Positions 24,323 to 33,791 of a stretch of DNA of 64,000 bases are shown here, piece by piece. Source of the stretch: Legionellaceae bacterium (GTDB lineage: Bacteria > Pseudomonadota > Gammaproteobacteria > Legionellales > Legionellaceae). The translations under genes and the position numbers were made by a program. Below the pieces are notes generated by a model. That model saw only the letters and a list, made by a program, of their open reading frames with translations. It was not told the origin of the DNA and made no database searches. The stretch covers positions 1-64,000 of the forward strand of contig JAGOTG010000004.1 of assembly GCA_018061965.1 (NCBI GenBank). The letters run 5' to 3'. Each line of letters opens with the position of its first letter. The stretch's first letter is position 1.

Positions 24323-25324
24323 ATGGGTTACTCTTTGCTCAGATCCTGCTTATTTTTACTTGAGCCAGAGCGTGCGCACGCATGGGCTCTCAAAGCCTTG
24401 GATTATGTGCCAAACCATTTTTTTAAAGTATTGCCGCAGCAGTCGTCGCAACAGATAATGGGTTTGCAGTTTCCGAATCGTATCGGTTTGGCAGCCGGGT
24501 TCGATAAATCGGGTCGATACGTGGATGCTTTGGCCAAACTGGGTTTTGGGTTTATTGAAGTAGGTACGGTGACGCCTTTGCCGCAAATAGGGAATCCTAA
24601 GCCGCGATTATTTCGCCTAGCGCCAGCACATGCCTTGATTAATCGTTTGGGATTCAATAACCCAGGTGTCGCGATATTAGTGGAAAATTTGCAACGCATG
24701 CAATACCAAGGCATTGTGGGGGTGAATATTGGCAAGGGCAAAGAGACCGCATTGCCCCATGCTGTAGAAGATTATGTCTATTGTATGGAGCGGGTATACC
24801 CATTCGCATCGTATATTACGATTAATATTTCTTCACCGAATACGCCAGATTTACGTCTCTTACAACAAAAAGAATATTTTTTGCATCTAGTCCAAACATT
24901 ACGTCAGACTCAATTGCGCCTGGCAGATCTGCATGGACGCTATGTTCCGTTGGTGATTAAAATTTCGCCGGATGAAACAGACGAGACGTTGAAAACGATG
25001 GCAGAGATTATTCGTACCCAAGGTATCGATGGGATTATTGCAACTAATACCACTTGTGCACGAGCAGACGTACAGCATTGTGTGCATGGAAATGAGCAAG
25101 GGGGGTTGAGTGGTCGACCTTTGTTGCAAAGAGCAACGGCTTGTTTGGCTGTGTTAAAAGAAGTTGTGGGCGATGAGGTGACGTTGATTGGAGTGGGCGG
25201 AATTGATACGGTAGAAGCAGCTCAGCAAAAAATAGCGGCAGGTGCAGCCTTATTGCAAGTATACACCGGTTTGATTTATCAAGGCCCTGGTCTTGTGAAG
25301 CGCTTGGTGACTGGAACGGTGTGA
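24323..25324 (+). CDS. pyrD: Dihydroorotate dehydrogenase (quinone), class 2
   Basis: A 333-residue FMN enzyme oxidising dihydroorotate to orotate with quinone as acceptor, the fourth step of UMP synthesis, at the inner membrane. Visible are the N-terminal membrane-associating helix, [14 protein letters not shown], the active-site region [15 protein letters not shown] with the class 2 catalytic Ser, [11 protein letters not shown], and the FMN-phosphate motifs GGLSGRPL and IGVGGIDT. Length equals E. coli PyrD (336). The aagga site stands seven bases from the ATG. Monocistronic; the next gene converges. Confidence 0.97.
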   Translation: MGYSLLRSCLFLLEPERAHAWALKALDYVPNHFFKVLPQQSSQQIMGLQFPNRIGLAAGFDKSGRYVDALAKLGFGFIEVGTVTPLPQIGNPKPRLFRLAPAHALINRLGFNNPGVAILVENLQRMQYQGIVGVNIGKGKETALPHAVEDYVYCMERVYPFASYITINISSPNTPDLRLLQQKEYFLHLVQTLRQTQLRLADLHGRYVPLVIKISPDETDETLKTMAEIIRTQGIDGIIATNTTCARADVQHCVHGNEQGGLSGRPLLQRATACLAVLKEVVGDEVTLIGVGGIDTVEAAQQKIAAGAALLQVYTGLIYQGPGLVKRLVTGTV

Positions 25325-25399
25325 TGCATAAGCTAGGGATATTTTGTGCATAGGCTTCGAGGGGTAACTTTTACAGGACTTAGTGCCGTTAGAGCTATC

Positions 25400-28294
25400 C
25401 TAATGCAGTGACTCTCCATGGGAGGACGTATCTGTATCATTATCCTGCTGTAAATGCTCTTTATCTTTGTATTCTTTAAATAATTTTCTAATCGCGACAC
25501 GCAGATTGTGATGACCACCTCGCACTTCAACTTTTTGTTTGCCCTGTGTAGGCGGGATGCCCAAAGCATTTAAAAATAATTCTGCTTTTTGCTGATCTTT
25601 TAGTTTGGCTTGCAACAGAGGTTTGTACATAGCAACGGTATCGGGACTGGCCTCCATAACAACGCGTTGATCTTGTATGATTTGAACAGTTTTTTTATCG
25701 GAACCTACGCTGGATACTGTAAAGTTGGTTCCCAAATTTAAATTGAGATCTTCTTTGATGTAATGCATCGATTCTTGGACGTCCGGTATAGATCGAGGCG
25801 CTTCGGGTTGCATGTCTGATTGTGCGAACATTACTGCGCTAGATGGGGTTAGTCTGCGTGCGAGCTCCGAAGGTTCTTGCATTTTTAATTCTTTTAACCG
25901 AGTAACACCAGTGCGTAATTGTTTGATAGTCATTTTTGCTGGATGAGAGGGATTTGCTTGGGTTTGACTGGAAAGATGGCGATCCAAGTCTTCTTGACTG
26001 GTGCTGGTTTGTATCGGAACTACTTTAGGTGTAGAGCTGAATAGACCTAATCCTGAAAAAGAGAACCATGCTTTGCTGGTTTCAGGTTTTTTAAAGCGAT
26101 TAAGCGCTCTTGTGGCCAACTCTTGTTCTGCCATTTGTTTTAAAGTATGCGTGACTGCACCATAAGATTCGCTTTCTCTCCCAGGTAATTCATGCAAATA
26201 CATGCCTTGTGAGCGAGAGCGAATGATAGGGTTGAGTAGTTTTATTAATTCCTGCGCATCCTCGGTACCATAATCATCTATGATGCGAATTTCTTTGGCT
26301 GCATCTGGGATAAAATCTAGTATGTCTAAAGCAGACAACTCAGTTTGATTAATTAATTTTTCTTGTTTGACCTTGCCGGATAATTCATCGATACGGATTT
26401 GATAAACACCATCAGGTAAAATCACTGTATCGCCAATACGAGCATTTTCTGGAAATGTTCGACAGCAAAGAATTCTAGAAGATATTTTTGGGGACCAAGT
26501 GCTGCATTGTTGGTATAACGTTCTGAGCTCGACATCCGTGAGTATTGCAAGATTGATTCTTTGTGATTTCTGTAATACCCCGTAGATATGTGCGGACAAT
26601 TCTCCAGCTTCCATTTTCCCTGGGTAGAGGCGTGACACGAAATAATGCATAAAATCCGTATCATTTTTAAAATTAAATACTTTTAAAATAAGGTTCGTTT
26701 TTAATTGGCGTCGATGACGCTCTTGTTCAGCCAGATAATGAAGGCTCGAAGAGATATCTGTAATTCGACAAACTGCTTCACCTAGTGGACTTCCTAAATA
26801 AAGCGCATGCGGTTTGTTTGCAAACCCAGTTATTAAGGACTGAGTTAATCGCGTATGTTGATTCCATTTTTCTACTGTCGCCCTATCTAAACAGGTGATT
26901 TGTTCTCGAAAGGTCTTTGTGTTGGGTAACATCGTAGCAGGAATGGATTGCTGCATGTTTTCTTGGCTAAGGATGCATTGAAGATGGTTATCCCTATCGA
27001 CCTGGAATATACCTTCCGGCACAATGTAAGTGGGGCCGCGACTTAGGGGGCCAGTCGCGCGTAGCATGTCTAGAGAACCCGCCCGGAAAATAGTAGTGCT
27101 AATTTGAGCGTCTTCAGCGACTGATTCAGCTGCTCCTAAAGTCATTGCATTAGGGTGTTTTTGGATCGCTTGATTGATTAATAGTGGCAATTGAACACTA
27201 TGACTCACGTTTATGTCTACGACATTGAATCTAGGCTCGATTGTTTCTAGCTCAGTGGCGTTATTGGGTACCATCTCTGCTGGGAGTGTGCGCTGCATTT
27301 CCTCAGCATTCAAAATATGCTGTACGCTCCCATTTTTATCTAGCTGATACACGCCAGTTGGTAAAATGAATGTGTCGCCTTTCCTAAAGTCTGCATTATC
27401 ATTGATGATTTCTATGGATGAGGCGCAAAAAATCCTTTCACTTCTTGCTGGGACATATTCGTATCCGGAATAGGATAATACTTCGAGATCTTGGTCGGAC
27501 AATTTACTAAAATTAATTTTGTTAGGAAGCATTCCGGCCAGATAAGCTTGGTACTCATCTGCAGCTAAAACGGTGCCACTTTCCGCGTGTAGCGCTAAGA
27601 ATTCTTGGTAGGTTTTTTCCGCATATTGCGTGAATTGAACATCGGTTTTTACTTTACTGACTTTATAAAGAATCGCAAAAAGGTTGCGATGCGCTATTTC
27701 TTTGTCCAAATGATCTTGCTTTAATTTTCGTATGACTTCTTGAGCGTGCGCGGCTGCTTGACTGTCTTCCCCACCTACATAGAGGCTATTCGGTTTTTTA
27801 ACACAGGCTTTGTTGAGCGCTATAGTCAATAATTTATCTTTCTGAAGACTGGGCTCTTCGTCGCCCTCAATGGGCTCATCATTACTTTTAATGACGGTTA
27901 GGGGCGTCTGATCATTGGGTTGTAGATCCGATGGAATGGCTGACAGTTCTTTTTTGCTTAAAATAACTTGTTCTTGGAAGCCAGGGAGCATTTGCCATAC
28001 GCCCTCCGGTGTTATGATCGTATCCCCTATTTGGAGATCCGTGATTTGTGCTCGTGAGCCGCAAAGAATGATTCGGGGACTATATGGCGGTGACCAGGAT
28101 GTGCAGCTCTTGCTGACTGCAGTCAGATCCAAAGAGGAAAGCTTAGGGAGCTTGGCGCGCTTGACGAGCGTTTCGGCTATGCTAGAAGCGATATCACCCT
28201 GATCATCTCCAGCTTCTAAATAAGCTTTTTCTATAGTAGCAATCAGCTCTGGAGTAGAGGTTTGATGGAGCGTTTGTATGATGCGGTCATGCAT
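25400..28294 (-). CDS. Large unrecognised protein with a repeated two-part module
   Basis: A 964-residue soluble protein with no signal peptide or membrane segment and no family I can name. A module recurs at about residues 50-240, 260-395, 405-560 and 580-730. Part one contains a Trp/Tyr-Ser-Pro...RI.C stretch and then GDT.I.P.GVYQ, e.g. GDTIITPEGVWQ (90-101), GDTFILPTGVYQ (307-318), GPTYIVPEGIFQ (420-431), GDTVILPDGVYQ (621-632). Part two has PN.LYLG and a helix with A.QE..R. The third copy lacks the opening block. Residues about 790-964 are helical and charged. Isolated gene between pyrD and deoB. Candidate translocated effector; this is inference. Confidence 0.65.
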   Translation of the reverse strand: MHDRIIQTLHQTSTPELIATIEKAYLEAGDDQGDIASSIAETLVKRAKLPKLSSLDLTAVSKSCTSWSPPYSPRIILCGSRAQITDLQIGDTIITPEGVWQMLPGFQEQVILSKKELSAIPSDLQPNDQTPLTVIKSNDEPIEGDEEPSLQKDKLLTIALNKACVKKPNSLYVGGEDSQAAAHAQEVIRKLKQDHLDKEIAHRNLFAILYKVSKVKTDVQFTQYAEKTYQEFLALHAESGTVLAADEYQAYLAGMLPNKINFSKLSDQDLEVLSYSGYEYVPARSERIFCASSIEIINDNADFRKGDTFILPTGVYQLDKNGSVQHILNAEEMQRTLPAEMVPNNATELETIEPRFNVVDINVSHSVQLPLLINQAIQKHPNAMTLGAAESVAEDAQISTTIFRAGSLDMLRATGPLSRGPTYIVPEGIFQVDRDNHLQCILSQENMQQSIPATMLPNTKTFREQITCLDRATVEKWNQHTRLTQSLITGFANKPHALYLGSPLGEAVCRITDISSSLHYLAEQERHRRQLKTNLILKVFNFKNDTDFMHYFVSRLYPGKMEAGELSAHIYGVLQKSQRINLAILTDVELRTLYQQCSTWSPKISSRILCCRTFPENARIGDTVILPDGVYQIRIDELSGKVKQEKLINQTELSALDILDFIPDAAKEIRIIDDYGTEDAQELIKLLNPIIRSRSQGMYLHELPGRESESYGAVTHTLKQMAEQELATRALNRFKKPETSKAWFSFSGLGLFSSTPKVVPIQTSTSQEDLDRHLSSQTQANPSHPAKMTIKQLRTGVTRLKELKMQEPSELARRLTPSSAVMFAQSDMQPEAPRSIPDVQESMHYIKEDLNLNLGTNFTVSSVGSDKKTVQIIQDQRVVMEASPDTVAMYKPLLQAKLKDQQKAELFLNALGIPPTQGKQKVEVRGGHHNLRVAIRKLFKEYKDKEHLQQDNDTDTSSHGESLH

Positions 28295-28430
28295 ACAGGT
28301 GCACTAAGTGATTAACCTATTTTTAGTATAGTAGACTCTATCGATAATTCTAGGGTAAGCGCATTTTTGGTCAATTTAAATCTGGTTTACAGAGCCGTGA
28401 CCGTTAGGGAGCGGATGTCTTTAGTGCGGT

Positions 28431-29657
28431 TTAGATAAATGAATTACCGAAATCCAAAGGGTCAATACCCAAATGCTGCGCGATACTTTGGCCGATATCT
28501 GCAAAGGTATCGCGCCGGCCGATGAATTGGCTTGGGGTATTGGGGCCATATACTAGGACTGGAATGTGTTCCCGAGTATGATCCGAGCCAGGTAGAGTGG
28601 GGTCACAGCCATGATCTGCCGTGATGACAATCCAATCATTTTCTTGTAGTACACCATCCAATTCTGGGAGACGAGCATCTAATTCTTCCAAGGCATTGGC
28701 ATACCCAATGGTGTCGCGCCGGTGCCCATAGGAAGAATCGAAATCTACAAAATTACTGAATATGAGACTGCCTGGAGCCGCGTCGCGTAAGGTGGTCAGT
28801 GTGGCATCGAATAGCGCTGAATTGCCGTCTGCTTTGATTGATTGGCTAATGCCTTGATGAGCAAAAATATCACTGACTTTGCCAATGGCAAGGACGTCCC
28901 GGTTTGCCTGCACCAGTTTATCTAATAAAGTGGGTTGCGGAGGAGGGCTGGCATAATCGCGGCGGTTGCCAGTTCGTTTGAAAGTAGGGGCCGACTCTCC
29001 CACGAAGGGTCTTGCGATGACGCGGCCAATATGCAAAGGATCGACCAACGTACGCGCTAATTCGCACAAGGCATAGAGGCGATCTAATCCAAAATGAGTT
29101 TCATGGGCTGCAATCTGAAAGACACTGTCACCAGAGGTATATACAATCGGGCATCCACTACGAATGTGTTCCGCACCCAATTCAGTAATGATTTCTGTCC
29201 CAGAAGCATGAATTTGACCTAATACACCCGGTATTTGGCCTTGTTCAATCAACATTTGAATGAGTGCTTGTGGAAAGCAGGGTTTTTCTTGAGGAAAATA
29301 ACCCCATGGGTACATTACGGGAACGCCAGCGATTTCCCAATGGCCGCTTGGGGTATCTTTGCCAAGGCTTTGTTCCACCGCATAGCCAAAATACCCAGCA
29401 GGTGGAAGAATCTTAGACAAATCATATAAAGCAGACCCTGAGCTGGCAATGGCGGCATGGTATAAGCCGCGCTTGGCCAAGTTTGGAATCTGTAATGGTC
29501 CGGAGCGTAGACCAGCTTGGTTGGCCTTTTCGGCGCGACACGCTTCGACGATATGCCCAAAAGTATTCGCTTGTTCATCCCCATAAGCCTTGGCATCTAA
29601 ACTCGCTCCAATTCCTAAAGAGTCTAAAACCAGTATACATACACGTGGTAAAGTCAT
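28431..29657 (-). CDS. deoB: Phosphopentomutase
   Basis: A 408-residue alkaline-phosphatase-superfamily enzyme that interconverts (deoxy)ribose-1-phosphate and 5-phosphate in nucleoside breakdown. Metal-site blocks are visible: RVCILVLDSLGIGA near the start, NFVDFDSSYGHRRD, VITADHGCDPTLPGSDHTREHIPVL. Length matches E. coli DeoB (407). ATG 29657 is preferred to a TTG three codons upstream. Two MFS carriers end immediately upstream in the same direction, suggesting a nucleoside uptake and use operon; deoA/deoD are not in the window. Confidence 0.95.
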   Translation of the reverse strand: MTLPRVCILVLDSLGIGASLDAKAYGDEQANTFGHIVEACRAEKANQAGLRSGPLQIPNLAKRGLYHAAIASSGSALYDLSKILPPAGYFGYAVEQSLGKDTPSGHWEIAGVPVMYPWGYFPQEKPCFPQALIQMLIEQGQIPGVLGQIHASGTEIITELGAEHIRSGCPIVYTSGDSVFQIAAHETHFGLDRLYALCELARTLVDPLHIGRVIARPFVGESAPTFKRTGNRRDYASPPPQPTLLDKLVQANRDVLAIGKVSDIFAHQGISQSIKADGNSALFDATLTTLRDAAPGSLIFSNFVDFDSSYGHRRDTIGYANALEELDARLPELDGVLQENDWIVITADHGCDPTLPGSDHTREHIPVLVYGPNTPSQFIGRRDTFADIGQSIAQHLGIDPLDFGNSFI

Positions 29658-29679
29658 AGTCGTCAATCAGTTACTCCAT

Positions 29680-30957
29680 TTATTCATACTTGCGCCGGCA
29701 ATGGGTTTCGCGCAGTCCCCATAAAATGAGGAGCGCGCCTACCAATCCCAAAGGTAGAATGACAGCGGCATATTGGTAATCATTGAGTGAATAAACGGGT
29801 ACGCCGTTGATCATCTGCATTTCTCCATGATGGAGCATCAAAGTAGAAAAAATATTTTGATAGAGCACATAGCCACTTTGAGTGAGAATAGAAACAATAC
29901 TGACGGCAGTTGCGGTGATGGCCGAAGAGTTGGACTCTGCCACCAGTGCGTAAGAAATCACTTGCGAAGCCGTTAATAATCCTAATAAGAAAAATAAAAC
30001 TAGCATCATCCAATAAGTCACAGGAAGATACAGAATGGCCAGTACAGTGATTAAGGAAGCGCAGGCACCAAAACGCATAGGTGGAATCCGGACCCCCCAT
30101 TTGTCTGAGAACCAACCCATCAACGGACCACCGACAATAGCGCCTAGGAATAACATAGAGTTGATCAAAGAGGCATCTTCTTTCACGATATCCAAACGTT
30201 GCATTAAATATAACGAGCCCATCACCGCGCCAAATACTGCAACGGACATGTTCATGAAACTGGCATAGCAGGCGGCACGTAAGGTTTGAGGATTCAAATA
30301 AGCCACTTTGGCACTGTTTAATATACTGATTTTAACAGACTTTTTGCTTGGGTTAGGTTTGTCTTGGATAAAAACCATCATCAAACCAAGAATACATAAG
30401 CCCAACCAGCCCAACCACAGCATGGCAGAACGCCATCCGATGTAGAGAACCAATTTGGTCAAAGGGTATTGGGCCAACATACCGCCTGTCATCGCAATGG
30501 TGACGATCAAGCCTGTGATCATAGCCATGCGTCGTGGAGGAAACCAATTAGAAGCAATCCGAATGGGGCCTAAAAAGCAAAAGGCGCTCCCAATGCCGGT
30601 GATAAAACGACAGATCAGAGCTAGGACAAAACTGTGAACATAGGCCAATACAAATGTACTGGCAACGCAAAACAACATAGCCCAAAGAATGGTTTTTTTC
30701 GCGGAAAATCGGTCGAGAATGATGCCTGCTACAAATAAGAATAAGACATTTGACACATAATATACGCTGGATAAATACGTCAAACTACCCGCTTGGATAT
30801 GAAAATCTTGCATGATATCATCGGCAATAGAGGCAAACATATTGCCCTGAATGAATTCATAAAAGAAAAATAAAGAGGCAGCAAAACAGATGCACCAAGG
30901 TAGCCAGCGCTCTTTGCTTGAGGATGACTCAGTTCGATAGTCACGTGCCATATCCAT
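29680..30957 (-). CDS. MFS transporter (Pht-like), probably nucleoside or amino acid uptake
   Basis: A 425-residue inner-membrane carrier with about twelve hydrophobic segments. The start of TM1, FFFYEFIQGNMF, and the MFS A-type loop GIILDRFSAKK and GWFSDKWGVR are visible. The FYEF block with two tandem paralogues resembles Legionella Pht-type transporters, some of which carry thymidine or amino acids. The ATG at 30957 has AGGAG five bases upstream. It follows another MFS gene by eight bases and precedes deoB by 22, so nucleoside import is a reasonable guess; specificity cannot be read from sequence. Confidence 0.85.
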   Translation of the reverse strand: MDMARDYRTESSSSKERWLPWCICFAASLFFFYEFIQGNMFASIADDIMQDFHIQAGSLTYLSSVYYVSNVLFLFVAGIILDRFSAKKTILWAMLFCVASTFVLAYVHSFVLALICRFITGIGSAFCFLGPIRIASNWFPPRRMAMITGLIVTIAMTGGMLAQYPLTKLVLYIGWRSAMLWLGWLGLCILGLMMVFIQDKPNPSKKSVKISILNSAKVAYLNPQTLRAACYASFMNMSVAVFGAVMGSLYLMQRLDIVKEDASLINSMLFLGAIVGGPLMGWFSDKWGVRIPPMRFGACASLITVLAILYLPVTYWMMLVLFFLLGLLTASQVISYALVAESNSSAITATAVSIVSILTQSGYVLYQNIFSTLMLHHGEMQMINGVPVYSLNDYQYAAVILPLGLVGALLILWGLRETHCRRKYE

Positions 30958-30965
30958 CTCCACTC

Positions 30966-32219
30966 CTACGATTTTAACGATTTACAATGTGTTTCGCGTA
31001 ATGCAAGACCCATGAATAATGCCACGGCTGTGGCAATGGGAAAAATCCAAAATGCAAACCGCAAATCAGCGACTTGAATCGAGGCATGGTGACTATGATG
31101 CATCATCAACCAACCAAATAAGACTTGCGCCAGACCGGCAGAACTCATGATGAGCACAGAAGCCAAACCTGTTGCTGAGCCTGTGTAAATAGAAGGATTA
31201 CTCTCAGCAATCAAAGGATAGGAGATCACTTGAGTACTGGTAAATAAGCCTAGTGCAAAGAAAATGACAGCAAGTTCATAGACCGACAAAGGGATATGAA
31301 TGCACAAAGGCAGTAAGGTGAGTCCAGTACATAGGGCTCCTACGATCATAATGGGTTTACGGAGTCCTTGTTGATCGGATAACCATCCCATCAATGGGCA
31401 ACCAAAGATACTGCCAATATAAATCAGACTGACAATATTTGCAGCAGCCAAATGGTCTAGATTATGGACTGTTTTTAGATAGGTATTGCCCCATAGGGCG
31501 CACAAAACCATAATGGGTAAATTCAGACAGGCTGTGTATAAACCGGCCAACCAATTTTGTGAATTATTTGCTGCGTGCGTCAACGCTTTAAACCATGATT
31601 GGGTGCGTGTGGGTTTTGATGTGGTTTGAGTTGGATTACGTACAATCAAAGCGATGAAACTCAAGAATATTAGGCCGATTAAGACATCCCACCCCATCGC
31701 CGCGCGCCAGCCCCAATGCAATGCTAAATAGGCAAAGGGCGTATGCGCCATCATGCCGCCTAAAAAAGCCATCGTCACAATACACCCAATCACCAATGCT
31801 TGCTGAGCAGGTGCAAACCAACGTGAAACTAAAACCACACATGCTAAGAAACAAAAGGCATTGCCAACCCCGGTTAAGGCATGAAACATAGCGGCCCAAG
31901 TATAACTGTGACTCAATGCAAAACCCAGTGTCCCTAGTACACATAGGCTCATTGCGGATAAGATAACCGATCGAACGGGATAGCGATCTAAAATGAACCC
32001 GGCAGGTAAAAGAAATAACACATTTGCCCAGACAAAGGAACTCGACATCCAGCTTAATTGCGCAGCGCCTAGATGAAAATCGGCTTGTAAACTAGGATTT
32101 ATCACATCGAAGATATTGAGTTGAAAGAACTCATAGAAAAAGAATAAACCAGCAGTAAGACAAATCAACCATGATTTTCCTGCTGAATGGGTCAGAGATG
32201 TGTCAGCTTTATGAGACAA
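30966..32219 (-). CDS. MFS transporter (Pht-like), paralogue of its neighbour
   Basis: A 417-residue carrier with about twelve membrane helices, TM1 region GLFFFYEFFQLNIF and conserved loops GFILDRYPVRS and GWLSDQQGLRK. It is clearly related to the next gene downstream (same TM1 and loop patterns, the shared STQVISYPLIAESN / ASQVISYALVAESN block), so the pair arose by tandem duplication. The start is probably TTG 32219 with AGGAG five bases before; GTG 32225 is also possible. First gene of the MFS-MFS-deoB run. Confidence 0.82.
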   Translation of the reverse strand: MSHKADTSLTHSAGKSWLICLTAGLFFFYEFFQLNIFDVINPSLQADFHLGAAQLSWMSSSFVWANVLFLLPAGFILDRYPVRSVILSAMSLCVLGTLGFALSHSYTWAAMFHALTGVGNAFCFLACVVLVSRWFAPAQQALVIGCIVTMAFLGGMMAHTPFAYLALHWGWRAAMGWDVLIGLIFLSFIALIVRNPTQTTSKPTRTQSWFKALTHAANNSQNWLAGLYTACLNLPIMVLCALWGNTYLKTVHNLDHLAAANIVSLIYIGSIFGCPLMGWLSDQQGLRKPIMIVGALCTGLTLLPLCIHIPLSVYELAVIFFALGLFTSTQVISYPLIAESNPSIYTGSATGLASVLIMSSAGLAQVLFGWLMMHHSHHASIQVADLRFAFWIFPIATAVALFMGLALRETHCKSLKS

Positions 32220-32304
32220 AATCACTCCTAGAACCTAGAGGGTTGTGATCCGTTTATGACCGCGCGAAGTATAACAGAGTCTAATATTCCATACTAGTGC
32301 CTCG

Positions 32305-33615
32305 TCAATTGATCTTCGTCCCAAATAAATCATAATCATCGGCATCGGTAATGCTTATCTCTACTAATGTTCCAATTTGGGCATCAGCATAGGGTTGAAT
32401 ATAAACCAAGCCATCAATTTCAGGGGCATCTGCTTTACTTCGACCAATAATGTGTTCAGGGGTGATGCTATCAATTAATACAGTTTGCTGACTACCAATT
32501 TTGGACTGTAAACGTTGGTAGCTAATCTGCGCTTGGACTTGCATAAAACGATGATAGCGTTCTTCTTTGATGGCTTCGGGCACTGGATCGTCCAATAAAT
32601 TTGCTTGCGCGCCTTCAACTGGAGAATATTGAAAACAGCCTACACGGTCAAGTTGAGCTTCGCGAAGAAAATCTAGTAATTCCAAAAATTCATCTTCAGT
32701 TTCTCCTGGAAACCCTACGATGAATGTGGAACGAATAGTCAAATCAGGGCAAATACTCCGCCAATTTTTAATACGCTCTAATGTGTTTTCACTGCTTGCT
32801 GGGCGTTTCATGGCTTTTAATATACGTCGGTTAGCATGTTGCAACGGAATATCTAAATAGGGTAATAGTTTGCCATCCCGCATAAGAGGGATGATTTCAT
32901 CTACATGGGGGTAAGGATATACATAATGTAAACGTACCCAAATTCCGAGCTCGCCTAATTGTTCACATAAATCATAAAATCGCGTGCGGATGCTTTTGTC
33001 TTGCCACTGTGCTTCCTGAAATTTTACATCAACCCCGTAAGCACTGGTGTCTTGAGAAATGATCAATAATTCTTGTACGCCTGCTGTTTTGAGACGTTGC
33101 GCTTCAGACAGTACCTGTGAGATAGGATAACTTTGTAAACGGCCGCGCATGCTGGGGATGATACAAAACGTGCATTTTTGATTGCATCCTTCTGATATTT
33201 TCAAATAAGCATAATGGCGTGGAGTGAGCTTGATGCCTTGCGGTGGAATCAGGGAAGTAAAAGGATCTACGGGGGGAGGCAGGTGCTCATGGACTGCTTG
33301 CACAACCGTTTCGTAAGCGTGAGGACCACTAATATGGAGTACATCGGGACAAGCTTGGCGAATGAGGTCAGCTTTTGCGCCCAGACAACCGGTGACAATG
33401 ACTCGCCCATTTTCTTGCATGGCCTCTTTGATGGTATCCAATGATTCTTCAACGGCAGCATCAATAAACCCGCATGTATTGATGACCACCACACCCGCAT
33501 CTTGAAAAGTAGAAACGAGTTCATAACCTTGTGCACGCAACTGAGTAATAATGCGCTCAGAATCCACTAGTGCTTTGGGGCAACCTAAACTGACAAAACC
33601 GACTCGATGATTCAT
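32305..33615 (-). CDS. rimO: Ribosomal protein S12 methylthiotransferase RimO
   Basis: A 436-residue radical-SAM enzyme that adds a methylthio group to an Asp of ribosomal protein S12. Domains in order: UPF0004 (1-120; [31 protein letters not shown]), radical SAM core with the cluster motif CNQKCTFC followed by IIPSMRG, and a C-terminal TRAM domain. Length fits E. coli RimO (441). It stands alone, divergent from the 340-residue protein. Confidence 0.96.
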   Translation of the reverse strand: MNHRVGFVSLGCPKALVDSERIITQLRAQGYELVSTFQDAGVVVINTCGFIDAAVEESLDTIKEAMQENGRVIVTGCLGAKADLIRQACPDVLHISGPHAYETVVQAVHEHLPPPVDPFTSLIPPQGIKLTPRHYAYLKISEGCNQKCTFCIIPSMRGRLQSYPISQVLSEAQRLKTAGVQELLIISQDTSAYGVDVKFQEAQWQDKSIRTRFYDLCEQLGELGIWVRLHYVYPYPHVDEIIPLMRDGKLLPYLDIPLQHANRRILKAMKRPASSENTLERIKNWRSICPDLTIRSTFIVGFPGETEDEFLELLDFLREAQLDRVGCFQYSPVEGAQANLLDDPVPEAIKEERYHRFMQVQAQISYQRLQSKIGSQQTVLIDSITPEHIIGRSKADAPEIDGLVYIQPYADAQIGTLVEISITDADDYDLFGTKIN

Positions 33616-33688
33616 TGGGCTTCTTTAGGATTTGTAGGGTGGCATAATATACCTAAAATTGAGCATTTAGTCAAAATTTTTTGATTTA

Positions 33689-33704
33689 TGTGAGAACGTT
33701 CACA
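33689..33704. promoter_or_regulatory. CRP-type palindrome
   Basis: TGTGAgaacgtTCACA matches both consensus half-sites of the CRP/cAMP operator (TGTGA-N6-TCACA) perfectly. Its centre lies about 75 bases before the estimated start point of the downstream gene, close to positions used by class I CRP sites. It could also serve rimO, whose start is 74 bases to the left. Confidence 0.55.
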
Positions 33705-33735
33705 AAAAAATTCCACCGCGCATAAAAAAAATATA

Positions 33736-33764
33736 TTGATTTGTTTTTGAGCTAATATTAGTAT
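33736..33764 (+). promoter_or_regulatory. Predicted promoter of the 340-residue protein
   Basis: TTGATT (33736-33741), 17-bp spacer, TAGTAT (33759-33764), 27 bases before the start codon at 33792. The weak -10 would fit an activator-dependent promoter given the CRP-type site upstream. Confidence 0.45.
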
Positions 33765-33791
33765 GGTTGTTCAGGGTTTAGGAGAAATAAA

